From an uncultured Serinicoccus sp. (GTDB taxonomy: Bacteria; Actinomycetota; Actinomycetes; Actinomycetales; Dermatophilaceae): DNA of 64,000 nucleotides. Location: NCBI RefSeq assembly GCF_947500995.1, contig NZ_CANMUA010000002.1, positions 1 to 64,000 of the forward strand, written 5' to 3'. Below the pieces are notes generated by a model that was not told the origin of the DNA, ran no database searches, and saw only the letters and a program-made list of their open reading frames with translations. Position numbers and translations under genes: made by a program. Shown here piece by piece: positions 1-9,179 of this stretch (positions are counted from its first letter, which is position 1; each line of letters starts with the position of its first letter).

Positions 1-217
1 GAAGCGCCGAACGACGGAGCGTGACGCCTCCCATTCCGGGCGCCTGACCTGCGGGGCGTCGCCTGCTTCGGGCCAGCCATAAGGACTGGTTCCGATAGGG
101 CTGTCCACCAGTAGTACGCGACGGGGGGTCCCCGAGAGGCCACCCCTCCCCGGGCCGTGACCGGTCCTGGGTACGTGGCCACCGGCGCCCGGAGACAGGG
201 CGGAAGTTGATGCTGTG

Positions 218-247
218 ACACCCCCCGCGGTGGCTTGTTAGGGGTGT
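218..247. promoter_or_regulatory. inverted repeat just upstream of the relaxase start
   Basis: The arms ACACCCC (218-224) and GGGGTGT (241-247) form a perfect 7-bp inverted repeat that runs into the relaxase ribosome-binding site (AGGGG, 7 nt before the ATG at 252). It could be an operator for autoregulation or a piece of an origin of transfer, because MobF relaxases are commonly encoded close to oriT. Neither role is proven by sequence alone. The remaining bases 1-217 hold no recognisable gene. Confidence 0.35.
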
Positions 248-251
248 GGCG

Positions 252-3200
252 ATGACGATTCACAAGCTGACCGCGGGGTCGGGGTATGACTACCTGACCC
301 GGCAGGTCGCTCGTCAGGACGCGACCGAGGCCGGCCGGTCCGGGCTGGCGTCCTACTACACCGAGAAGGGCGAGGCGCCCGGGGTGTGGGTGGGGTCCGG
401 GCTGGGCGGGATCGAGGGCCTGGAGGCCGGGGACGTGGTCACCGCAGAGCAGATGACCCGCCTGTTCTCGACCGGTGAGCACCCCCTGGGGGACGCGGCT
501 GGGGACCTGGGCCGGCCGTACAAGGTGTACGGCGGCCGCGACGACGTCGGCACCTTCCGGATCGAGGTCGCCCGTCGGTGCGAGTCCCACAACGTGGCCC
601 TCGGGCTGCCGCGGGAGGCGCCGGTGGACATCGAGACCCGGGCCCGGATCCGCACCGAGGTGGGGCGGGAGATGTTCCGGCAGGAGTACGGGCGCGACCC
701 GTTGAACGACCGTGAGCTGGCTGGTCTGATCGCCCGGGCGTCCCGTCCACGGACCACCGCGGTCGCGGGGTACGACCTGACGTTCTCCCCGGTCAAGTCG
801 TTCTCGACATTGTGGGCGCTGTCCGACCCGGCCACCGCCGCACGACTGGAGCGGGCACACCAGGACGCCGTCGGGGAGGCGGTCCGGTTCCTGGAGTCCC
901 ATGCCTTGTTCACCCGTACCGGCAAGGACGGGGTGCAGCAGGTCGACGTCCGCGGCATGGTCGCGACCGCGTTCACCCACCGTGACTCCCGCGCCGGTGA
1001 CCCCGACCTGCACACCCACGTCGCCGTGGCCAACAAGGTCCAGACCACCGATGGCCGGTGGCTCTCGATCGACGGGCGTGTCCTGTTCAAGGCCACCGTC
1101 ACCGCCTCGGAGACCTACAACACGGCGCTGGAGAAGAACCTGGAGGCTCTCGGGCTGGCGTTGCAGCGGCGTGACCCGGCTCCGGGGGAGGACGTCCGGA
1201 AGCGCCCGGTGCGGGAGATCGTCGGGGTGGACCCGGCGTTGAACCGGGCGTGGTCCTCACGTCGTGCCTCGATCCAGGCGCGCCGCACCGAGCTGGCGCA
1301 ACAGTTCCAGGCCGACCACGGGCGGCCGCCGAACCCGGTGGAGTCGATCCAGCTGGCGCAGCAGGCGACCCTGGAGACGCGGGAGGCCAAGCACGCGCCC
1401 CGGTCCCTGGCGCAGCAACGGGCCGCGTGGCGGGCCGAGGCGGTCACGGTCCTGGGCGGTGAGGACAAGGTCACGGCCATGTTGCGGGCGGCCCAGCGGG
1501 GTGGTCAGCAGGTCAAGGACGCACCGGTGGCGGTCACTGACCAGTGGCGCCAGCAGACCGTGCAGCGGATGCTGGCCACGGTCCAGGGGGCCAGGTCGAC
1601 GTGGCAGGTGTGGCATCTGCGGGCCGAGGCCCAGCGGCGGGTGCGGGGCACCGCCACCCCCGCCGGCGGCGTGGACACCCTGGTCGAGGAGCTCACCCGT
1701 CAGGCGTTGACGGCGTCGGTTCCGATGCGCGGGGGCCGCGCTGACACCCTGGACGAACCGTCCGTGCTGCGGCGGGCCGACGGGACCAGCGTGTACCAGG
1801 TCGCCGGTTCCGAGCTGTTTACCTCCCGGGCGGTCCTGGACGCCGAGGCCCGGCTGGTGCAGGCGGCGGGACGCACCGATGGCCGGGTCGCGGACGCTGG
1901 CGCGGTGGATCTGGCGTTGGTCGAGTCGCTCGCCAACGGGGTCGAGCTCAACCCGGGTCAGGCGACGTTGGTGCGCTCGATGGCCACCTCCGGTGCACGG
2001 TTGCAGCTGGCGATCGCCCCCGCGGGGTCGGGGAAGACGACCGCGATGCGGGCACTGACCCAGGCGTGGGAGGCCTCCGGCGGGTCCGTGGTCGGGCTCG
2101 CACCGTCGGCCGCGGCCGCCGCCCAGCTGCACCAGCAGGCCGGCGCGACGACCGACACCCTGGCGTCCCTGGTGTGGCGCCTGGGCCACGATCCAGACTC
2201 GGTGCAGGACCTGGCCTGGGCCGCGGGGATCGGCCCGGCCAGTCTCGTCATCATCGACGAGGCCGGGATGGCCGACACCCTGTCCCTGGACACGGCGGTG
2301 TCGTGGCTGACCGCCCGGGGTGCGTCGGTGCGGCTGATCGGAGACGACCAGCAGCTCGCTGCGATCGGCGCCGGCGGGGTGCTGCGCGACATCCGCGCGA
2401 CCCACGGGGCGTTGCACCTGAGCGAGCTGATGCGGTTCACCGACCCGGCCGAGGGCGCCGCGTCCCTGGCGCTGCGGGAAGGGAACACCGAGGCTTTGGG
2501 GTTCTACCTGGACCGGTCCCGGGTCCACGTGGGAGACCTGGGCACCATCACCGAGGACGTGTTCGAGTCATGGCGGGCCGACCGCGGCAACGGGTTGGAC
2601 TCGATCATGCTCGCGCCCACCCGTGAACTGGTCTCCGAGCTGAACCGACGCGCCCGCGCCTACCGGCTCGAGGGCACTGACCAGACCGGGCGCGAGGTGC
2701 ACCTGGCCGACGGCAACCTCGCCTCGATCGGGGACGTCGTGCTGACCCGGTCCAACGACCGCCGGCTGCGCCTGTCGCCGACGGACTGGGTCAAGAACGG
2801 GGACCGGTGGACCGTCCTGGACGTTCACCGCGACGGCCGGATCCGCGCCGAGCACCTGGGCAGCGGCCGGCACATCACGCTCCCGGCCGACTACATCACC
2901 GAGTCCACCGAGCTGGGGTACGCCTCCACCGTCCACACCGCCCAGGGCGTCTCCGTCGACACCACCCACGGGGTCGCCACCGGGCAGGAGTCCCGCCAGC
3001 AGCTCTACACCATGCTGACCCGGGGACGGCAGGCCAACCATGTCTACCTCGAGGTCGTTGGCGACGGTGACCCGCACACCCGGATCGCGCCGGGCACGGT
3101 GCACCCCCGCACCGCGACCGACGTCCTGGAGGCCGTGCTGGCCCGCGACGACTCCCCGGTCTCGGCGTCGACGACGTCGCGGCACACCGACGACCCGGGA

Positions 3201-5993
3201 CCGCTGCTGGGGCAGGCCACCGCGCGCTACGTCGATGCCCTCTACACCGCGGCCGCGGACCTGGCCGGGCCAGAACGGTTGGCCACCCTGGACCAGGTCG
3301 CCGACCAGCTGGTGCCCGACCTGACCGGTTCCCCGGCGTGGCCCACGCTGCGGGCCCACCTGATGCTGATCGCCGCGCACGGCCACTCCCCCACCCAGGC
3401 CCTGCACCGGGCAGTGTCCGGACGCGAGGTCGACACCGCAGCCGACCCCGCGGCCGTTCTCGGGTGGCGCCTGGACGACACCGGGCTGCGCAACGCCGGC
3501 CCGGGCCCCCTGCCCTGGGTGCCCGGCATCCCCGCAGCACTGGCCGGACACCCGACCTGGGGCCTCTACCTGACCGCGCGGGCAGCGCGGGTCACCGACC
3601 TCGCCGGCGACGTCGCCGAGACCGCCACGACCGGCCCGACGCCCGCGTGGGCCAAACAGGGGCACGCCGCCCCCACGGCCGAGGTCCTCGGCAAGGTCGC
3701 CGTCTGGAGGGCTGCGACCGGCGTCGACGACACGGACCCACGTCCGACCGGGCCGCGGCAGACCGACACCGCACCCGCCACCTACCAACGGCAGCTGCGC
3801 GCCGAACTCGCCCACGGTGAGGCACCCGCGATCGCCGAATGGGCACCGCTGCTGACCTCGATCTCCCCCGCGGTGACCGCCGACCCGTTCGCGCCGGTCC
3901 TGGCCGAGCGGCTCGCCGCGATCTCCCGGGCCGGCCTGGACGCCGCAACCCTCACCCGGGACTCGGCCGCCACCGGGCCGCTCCCGGACGACCACGCTGC
4001 CTCCGCGCTCTGGTGGCGGATCCAGGGGCACCTGTCCCCGGCCGTCGCCGCGCACACCGCCGGCGACACCACCGTCACCACCGGCTGGAGCACCACGCTG
4101 CTGGACCACGTCAACGACCCCGAACGGGCCGCCGCCCTGCAGGGATCACCGTGGTGGCCGACCTTGGTCACCACCATCGACCACGCTTTGCACCGCGGCT
4201 GGAGCCTGGACGCCCTCGTCGAGACCCTGCCGGCGGCCGGGACCGACGTCGACGACGCGCAGGCGATGGTCTGGAAGATCAGCGTGCTGGCCGACCCTCC
4301 CCCGGCCGACGACACCCGCCACGAGCCTGAGGACGCCGCCCCCGAGGACGCAGCCTGGGCGACCCAGCACGAACCCGACCCCATCTCGATCCAACCCACC
4401 GACGCCGAGTGGGCCGCCTCCCTGGTCGGCCACACCCCGGACCTGGACGACGGGCCCGGCAACGACCTGGAGCCCGCGCCCACCGCCGCGGAGGTCGAGC
4501 ACGCGCTGGAGCTCGCCGCGCGCATCCGGCGCCTCGGGCCCGACGTGCCGGAGTACACCGAGGCTCAGCTGGACCGCGACTACGCCCGCCACCAAGAGCG
4601 CCAGGACTCCCCCGTCCCGGTCCAGCGGCTCGCGGACATCAACCAGCTGGCCCTGGACTACTACCAGTCCCACCTGGCCCACGGGTGGGCCCAGAACTAC
4701 CTGGCCGGGCGGTTCGGGCAGGACCTGACCGGTCACCCCCAGATCCAGCCCGGGTTCGCCCCGCCCGGGTGGACCCACCTGGTCGACCACCTCCGCTCCC
4801 GTGGCGTCACCGACCTCGAGCTCGAGACCGCGGGGGTCGCGACCCGCACCCGCGACGGGCGACTCATCGACCGGTTCCGCGACCGGGTCGTGCTCCCGAT
4901 CGTCCACGACGGCCAGGTTCTCGGGTTCGTCGGACGCCGCAACCCGCACCGGGACGACGACCAGGCCGCCGGCCCGAAGTACCTGAACACCCCGAACACG
5001 CCCCTGTTCCACAAGGGTGACCAGCTCTACGGCACCGACCCGACCCTGCTCGCCTCTGGCGCGACCCCCGTGCTCGTCGAGGGCCCGATGGACGCCGCCG
5101 CGATCACCCTTGCCACCGGCGGCCACTACGTAGGGGTCTCCACCCTCGGCACCGCGCTCACCGACGCCCAAGCCACCCAGCTCGCCGGCACGAGCGGTCC
5201 GGTCATCGTCGCCCGCGACAGCGACGTCGCCGGGCAGGTCGCCACCGAGCGTGACCACTGGCTCCTGGCCCAGCAAGGCACCCACACCTTCCACGCCGCC
5301 CTGCCGGCCGGGACCGACCCCGCCAGCCTGCTCACCGACCACGGCACCGACGCTGTCCACGACGCCCTCATCACCGCCCGCCCCCTGGCCACGGTCCTGC
5401 TCGAGGAGCGGCTGACCCACCTGCCCCCCGATCAGGCCCTGTCGGCGACCCTCACCGTCCTGGCCTCGGCCGACCCCGCCACCTGGGCGTCCGGTGTCGA
5501 CCGGGTCGCGCAGGTCACCGGCGCCGACACCCACCAGGTGCGCCGCGAGCTGCTCGCCGCGGTCCGCGCCTGGGAGGACGACGCCGCCGGCGTGGCCGCC
5601 GCGCGGCTCGCCGGCAGTGCCGACGTGCGGGCCCACCTCGACGCCGCCCAACAGGTCGAACCGGCAACCCGGTGGGCGGCCGCAGCCCAGGACATCGACC
5701 CCCGCCTCCCCCACGAGCCCGACTGGGCGGCTCTCGCGCGCGTCATGCAACACCTGCACGACCACGGGCACGACCCTGTTGCCCTGGCCCGCGCCACCAC
5801 CGCCGAACAGCCCCTCGCCACAGTCAACCCCGCGCAGGACCTGCGCTACCGACTCGTCGTCATCGGCCCACCCATGCCCCGCCCCAACATCACCACCCCC
5901 AGCAGCGATGCGGCCAACGAGCGGATGCGCCGCGCGACCCGTGACACACCCCGAACCAGCGACCGCTTTGACCGCGGAAGCCCCAGTCGATGA
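252..5993 (+). CDS. MobF-family conjugative relaxase / RecD-like helicase / DnaG-like primase fusion
   Basis: This protein should nick one strand at oriT, bind it covalently through an N-terminal tyrosine, unwind it 5'-3' and perhaps prime complementary synthesis. The N-terminus SGYDYLTRQVA carries the MobF tyrosine region, and HTHVAVANK near residue 255 is the metal-binding histidine motif of TrwC/TraI. A helicase follows, with Walker A APAGSGKTT near 590 and Walker B DEAGM near 667. After a long Ala/Pro-rich linker, residues about 1450-1700 resemble the DnaG catalytic core: GPKYLNTP and LFHKG near 1575, then the TOPRIM signature VEGPMDA near 1611. At 1,913 residues it is longer than plain TrwC (about 970) or F TraI (about 1,750). 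I chose ATG 252 over GTG 246 because AGGGG sits 7 nt upstream. It lies 12 kb from the transfer operon, separated by insertion sequences. Confidence 0.93.
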   Translation: MTIHKLTAGSGYDYLTRQVARQDATEAGRSGLASYYTEKGEAPGVWVGSGLGGIEGLEAGDVVTAEQMTRLFSTGEHPLGDAAGDLGRPYKVYGGRDDVGTFRIEVARRCESHNVALGLPREAPVDIETRARIRTEVGREMFRQEYGRDPLNDRELAGLIARASRPRTTAVAGYDLTFSPVKSFSTLWALSDPATAARLERAHQDAVGEAVRFLESHALFTRTGKDGVQQVDVRGMVATAFTHRDSRAGDPDLHTHVAVANKVQTTDGRWLSIDGRVLFKATVTASETYNTALEKNLEALGLALQRRDPAPGEDVRKRPVREIVGVDPALNRAWSSRRASIQARRTELAQQFQADHGRPPNPVESIQLAQQATLETREAKHAPRSLAQQRAAWRAEAVTVLGGEDKVTAMLRAAQRGGQQVKDAPVAVTDQWRQQTVQRMLATVQGARSTWQVWHLRAEAQRRVRGTATPAGGVDTLVEELTRQALTASVPMRGGRADTLDEPSVLRRADGTSVYQVAGSELFTSRAVLDAEARLVQAAGRTDGRVADAGAVDLALVESLANGVELNPGQATLVRSMATSGARLQLAIAPAGSGKTTAMRALTQAWEASGGSVVGLAPSAAAAAQLHQQAGATTDTLASLVWRLGHDPDSVQDLAWAAGIGPASLVIIDEAGMADTLSLDTAVSWLTARGASVRLIGDDQQLAAIGAGGVLRDIRATHGALHLSELMRFTDPAEGAASLALREGNTEALGFYLDRSRVHVGDLGTITEDVFESWRADRGNGLDSIMLAPTRELVSELNRRARAYRLEGTDQTGREVHLADGNLASIGDVVLTRSNDRRLRLSPTDWVKNGDRWTVLDVHRDGRIRAEHLGSGRHITLPADYITESTELGYASTVHTAQGVSVDTTHGVATGQESRQQLYTMLTRGRQANHVYLEVVGDGDPHTRIAPGTVHPRTATDVLEAVLARDDSPVSASTTSRHTDDPGPLLGQATARYVDALYTAAADLAGPERLATLDQVADQLVPDLTGSPAWPTLRAHLMLIAAHGHSPTQALHRAVSGREVDTAADPAAVLGWRLDDTGLRNAGPGPLPWVPGIPAALAGHPTWGLYLTARAARVTDLAGDVAETATTGPTPAWAKQGHAAPTAEVLGKVAVWRAATGVDDTDPRPTGPRQTDTAPATYQRQLRAELAHGEAPAIAEWAPLLTSISPAVTADPFAPVLAERLAAISRAGLDAATLTRDSAATGPLPDDHAASALWWRIQGHLSPAVAAHTAGDTTVTTGWSTTLLDHVNDPERAAALQGSPWWPTLVTTIDHALHRGWSLDALVETLPAAGTDVDDAQAMVWKISVLADPPPADDTRHEPEDAAPEDAAWATQHEPDPISIQPTDAEWAASLVGHTPDLDDGPGNDLEPAPTAAEVEHALELAARIRRLGPDVPEYTEAQLDRDYARHQERQDSPVPVQRLADINQLALDYYQSHLAHGWAQNYLAGRFGQDLTGHPQIQPGFAPPGWTHLVDHLRSRGVTDLELETAGVATRTRDGRLIDRFRDRVVLPIVHDGQVLGFVGRRNPHRDDDQAAGPKYLNTPNTPLFHKGDQLYGTDPTLLASGATPVLVEGPMDAAAITLATGGHYVGVSTLGTALTDAQATQLAGTSGPVIVARDSDVAGQVATERDHWLLAQQGTHTFHAALPAGTDPASLLTDHGTDAVHDALITARPLATVLLEERLTHLPPDQALSATLTVLASADPATWASGVDRVAQVTGADTHQVRRELLAAVRAWEDDAAGVAAARLAGSADVRAHLDAAQQVEPATRWAAAAQDIDPRLPHEPDWAALARVMQHLHDHGHDPVALARATTAEQPLATVNPAQDLRYRLVVIGPPMPRPNITTPSSDAANERMRRATRDTPRTSDRFDRGSPSR

Positions 5994-6060
5994 CGCCCGC
6001 CGGGACGAGGTGCTGCTATGAGTGCTCCTCATCGGCAGTGGCCCGAACCTGTGCCCCCAC

Positions 6061-6078
6061 CCTCAAATGTGAAGAGCC
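6061..6078. repeat. solitary ISL3-type terminal repeat
   Basis: CCTCAAATGTGAAGAGCC matches the reverse complement of the terminal repeat of the intact ISL3 element that starts at 6554, with one mismatch over 17 bases. No transposase is attached. It is the scar of an earlier ISL3-family insertion or deletion next to the 3' end of the relaxase gene. Confidence 0.55.
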
Positions 6079-6171
6079 GGTTATCATTGCCGCCTACCCC
6101 CGGGACTGCTGCACCGATAGGTGACATCTGATCTGTGGTGCTGTGAGGCGCTGCAGGGGAGGATGTGCACC

Positions 6172-6545
6172 ATGCCCAAGCCGTATCCCCAGGAGTTCCG
6201 TGACGAAGTCGTCCGGGTCGCCCGTCCACGCGAAGGGGGTGACGATCAAGCAGGTGGCCAAGGACTTCGGGATCTCCGAGTCGTGTCTGACCAACTGGAT
6301 GACCCAGGCTTGACCGAGACGCCGGGATCAAGCCCGGCGCCGACCGTGCGGAGCTAGCCGAGCTGCGTGAGGCCAAACCGCGCATCCGGCTGCTGGAGCA
6401 GGAGAACGAGGTCCTGCGGCGCGCTGCGGCCTACCTGTCGCAGGCGAACATCTCCACAAAATGATGTACCCGCTCGTCCGCGAGCTGGCCGGCAACGGGA
6501 TCCCCGTCACGGTGACGTGCCGGGTGCTCAAGATCGCTCGCCAGC
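6172..6545 (+). pseudogene. IS3-family OrfA and start of OrfB, broken
   Basis: The ATG follows a strong GGGGAGG and begins MPKPYPQEFRDEV, a typical IS3 OrfA helix-turn-helix start. The frame shifts around 6225 (the downstream sense reading is VTIKQVAKDFGISES), and a stop interrupts near 6312. The leucine-zipper part RIRLLEQENEVLRRAAAYL is readable in another frame, followed by the first residues of OrfB (MMYPLVRELAGNGIPV). The coding sequence is then cut by the ISL3 insertion at 6546-6553. Rejoining across it still leaves a TAA at the junction, so the gene was probably dead already or lost a codon there. Confidence 0.75.
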
Positions 6546-6553
6546 CCTAATAC

Positions 6554-7972
6554 GGCTCTTCGCATTTGAGCGGGGCGGGGCTGTTCATGCTGCTGACCTG
6601 TGCCCTCGGGTGAGGGTGATGTGGGCCAGTATGCGTCGTCGGTAGTTGGTCATGTTGCGGTACCCGCAGCCGACTCTCTTGGTGTCCTTGATGATCCGGT
6701 TGAAGCCCTCGGTGCGGGCGTTGGTGACGTTCTCGGTGAGCGCGGTGAGGATGGCCGGCCACCAGGTCTGGACCGTGGTGGCCAGACGGGTGGTCTCGGC
6801 CATGTGGGAGTCGGCCGCGGCGTTGTAGAAGTCGAATAGCCGGGCCCGGATGAGGGGCGGGTCGCTGGCGTCCAGGAGCAGCCTGAGGCGTTCCTTGACG
6901 GCGTGCGCGGCGCCAATCTCGTTGGTGGTGTCCTCGGCCGCCAAGGTGGTCTGCAGGCGCACGACCTGCTTGGTCGAGAGGTGCTCGTACCCGGTGAGCA
7001 GCAGCTGCCGGTGGGCCCAGGTCGCCTCGGCGGTGGTGCCTCGCCGGCCCAGTCGTTCCCGGGTAACGCGTTGGCGGACCTCGGTGACCATCTGGTTGGC
7101 CAGTGCCACCAGGTGCCACTTGTCGACCGCGACCCGCGCGTGCGGTAGCGCGGCCCGCACACCGGAGGCGTACGGCGCCGAAGGGTCGATGACGACCAGC
7201 TCGATGCCGCCGCGGAACGCCTGGGACTGCTCACCGAGCCAGTCGACGACGCAGGCCCCCGACCTGCCCGGGACCAGGCCCAGCAACGCGCCCGGGGCGC
7301 TGGTGTCGGCGTTGACGAAGGAGGTCATCCACGGGTTGGACCTTCTCCACCCGGCCTCTTCCAGGACCCACCGCACGGACCTGGCGCGGGTCTCATCGAT
7401 GCCCAGCACCCGGGTCGGCTCCGGTTCGGGGAACCATGCGGTCGCCGCGGCGATGAGCGCCTGGTGCGCGGTGTGCCAGGACACGCCGTGCTCGGCGGCG
7501 ACGTCGGACACCGCCCGGTTCGACCGGGCGATCGCTGCAGCGAGCTCGGCGCGCAACCGGGCGCTCAGCCTGGCTCGGGCCGGGATCTGGGTGGACTGCT
7601 GGGTGAACGTCGCCCGCTGGCACCCAGTCTGCTGACAGACCAGGCGCCGCTTGCGCCACCACAGATCCAGGATCTGACCGCTGACCTTCAGATCCTTCAC
7701 CGCCACGATCGGACGGTCCTTGACCCTGCTCGTCAGGACCCCGCACCCCGGGCAGGCACCCTCGCTCGCCCTGACCTCGATGAGCGCCTTCACCCGCCCC
7801 GGGTCGATCCGCTCGATCAGCAGGACGGTGAACTCGTCCTCCAGACCCAGAAGTACTGCCGTACCGTCGTCCATGCTCGTGGCCTCGTCGCTGTCGGTGG
7901 TGAGAGACCAACAGCATGTCGGGGCCACGAGCCCGATCACCTACCGGGCGCCCCGCTCAACTACGAAGAACC
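6554..7972 (-). mobile_element. intact ISL3-family insertion sequence, 1,419 bp, with 8-bp target duplication
   Basis: The ends GGCTCTTCGCATTTGAGCGGGGC and, inverted, GGTTCTTCGTAGTTGAGCGGGGC are imperfect terminal repeats. The octamer CCTAATAC stands immediately outside both ends (6546-6553 and 7973-7980), a perfect 8-bp target duplication as expected for ISL3 transposition. One uninterrupted transposase fills the element. It inserted into an older IS3-family element, which gives a relative date for the two events. Confidence 0.93.
6585..7874 (-). CDS. ISL3-family transposase
   Basis: This is a DDE transposase that mobilises the element containing it. It has an N-terminal zinc-finger-like module (CPGC, followed by a second Cys pair region near CQQTGCQ), a helix-turn-helix, and the catalytic region with VLGIDET and VVIDPSAPYA. 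The C-terminal TEGFNRIIKDTKRVGCGYRN is the usual ISL3 tail. I chose the ATG at 7874 (MDDGTAVLLG) because GAGG lies 8 nt upstream; the ORF track extends to 7940. At about 429 residues it has the usual family length, with no frameshift, so it may still be active. Confidence 0.93.
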   Translation of the reverse strand: MDDGTAVLLGLEDEFTVLLIERIDPGRVKALIEVRASEGACPGCGVLTSRVKDRPIVAVKDLKVSGQILDLWWRKRRLVCQQTGCQRATFTQQSTQIPARARLSARLRAELAAAIARSNRAVSDVAAEHGVSWHTAHQALIAAATAWFPEPEPTRVLGIDETRARSVRWVLEEAGWRRSNPWMTSFVNADTSAPGALLGLVPGRSGACVVDWLGEQSQAFRGGIELVVIDPSAPYASGVRAALPHARVAVDKWHLVALANQMVTEVRQRVTRERLGRRGTTAEATWAHRQLLLTGYEHLSTKQVVRLQTTLAAEDTTNEIGAAHAVKERLRLLLDASDPPLIRARLFDFYNAAADSHMAETTRLATTVQTWWPAILTALTENVTNARTEGFNRIIKDTKRVGCGYRNMTNYRRRILAHITLTRGHRSAA

Positions 7973-7980
7973 CCTAATAC

Positions 7981-8745
7981 CGGTGGCTCAAGGCGCCGGT
8001 CACCAACGCTGAACTGGTAGGCGCCTACCGCGCCAACGCCCTGTTCGACGCCCACCGCGACGCCCCCGAGTTCGGGCACCGGTTGCTGGACGACGAGGCA
8101 CGCGAGGCCGGTGTGGGTATGTGTGACCGGACCGCGTGGCGGATCTGCTCGGACAACAGCTGGTGGAGCGTGTTCGCCGAAGATGCGTGGCAAGAACGGC
8201 AAGCCGGGACCGCCCGCGCACGAAGACCTCGTCGAGTTGGACTTCACCGCCCTCGGTCCGAACAAACTGTGGCTGACCGACATCACCGAGCACCCCACCG
8301 GGGAGGGCAAGCTCTACCTGTGCGCCGTCAAGGAGGTCTGGTCGGGCCGCATCGTCGGGTACTCCATCGACGCCCGGATGAAGTCGCGCCTGGCGGTGCA
8401 GGCCCTGGACAACGCGGTCGCTACCCGCGCAGGGCGTGGACGTGGCTGGTTGCATCGTCCACTCCGACCGCGGCAGCCCTTTCCGGTCCCGGAAGTACCT
8501 GGCGGCGCTGCGCCACAGCACGTGGTCGGATCGATGGGCAAGGTCGGCACGAGCGCTGACAACGCCGCCATGGGGTCCTTCTTCGCCCTCCTGCAGAAGA
8601 ACGTCCTGGACCGCCGCTGGGCCACCAGACAGGACCTGCGCATCAGCATCGTCACCTGCCTCGAGCGCACCCACCACCGCCGCCGACGCCAGGACCGACT
8701 CGGCCGGTTGACGCCCATCGAGTACGAGGCCACCATGGCCACAGT
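7981..8745 (+). pseudogene. IS3-family OrfB remainder, broken
   Basis: This continues the OrfB interrupted at 6545: YRWLKAPVTNAELV, then FGHRLLDDEA, the integrase core LVELDFTALGPNKLWLTDITE, and after further frame changes CIVHSDRGSPFRS and IEYEATMA. At least two frameshifts (near 8180 and 8430) and local rearrangement around 8520 break the DDE domain, so no active transposase can be made. Confidence 0.8.
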
Positions 8746-8796
8746 CGCCCCTCAGGCGGTCTGCCCCAACCTGTCACCTACCCGTGCAGCAGTCCC

Positions 8797-9179
8797 GTGG
8801 TCAGATCGGGGCGCGTGAAGGTGGCGTCAGCCAACCTCGCGGTCTTGCAGATGGGCGGTGTGGAAACTTCCGTCTTGGGCAGACCTCGACACCTACCTCC
8901 GAACCGACGCGCAGCGTCGACTACACCCTCATCCGTGAAGAGCCGCGCAACGTCGCGTCCCCGGCGAAGTCCAGGCTGAGGCGGCCGTCAGTCTCTGCCG
9001 TCGCCTTCGAGACGGTGAGCTCATTGAGATCATCAGCTGTTTTAGGGAGATTGTCCTTGAGCCGTCCCAAAACCCATATGGTCCGACCTCCGTTGTCAAT
9101 GAATCAGTCAGACGGTCCGCGGATCCGCGTAGGGAATCGAGCTTTGGACTGCAGGACCTTCACGCAATCATGCAACTGG
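8797..9179. other. gene-free spacer with another ISL3-type end
   Basis: No convincing gene is present. CCTCATCCGTGAAGAGCC at 8927-8944 resembles the outer end of ISL3-family elements and has the same orientation as the solitary end at 6061-6078. The DNA becomes noticeably more AT-rich from about 9010 onward, marking the start of a separately acquired segment. Confidence 0.5.

Larger units (their letters stand above)
6101..8796 (+). mobile_element. decayed IS3-family element, interrupted by an ISL3-family element
   Basis: The left end GGGACTGCTGCACCGATAGGTGACA and the right end, read inverted as GGGACTGCTGCACGGGTAGGTGACA, are matching terminal repeats. Inside are OrfA and OrfB of an IS3-type transposase in plus orientation with several frameshifts. 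A separate ISL3 element occupies 6554-7972. I see no matching direct repeat outside the ends, which suits an old insertion. Confidence 0.75.

Noticed and set aside
4146-6032. 628-residue minus-strand ORF
   Set aside because: It is antisense to the C-terminal half of the relaxase-primase; the composition is shadow-like.
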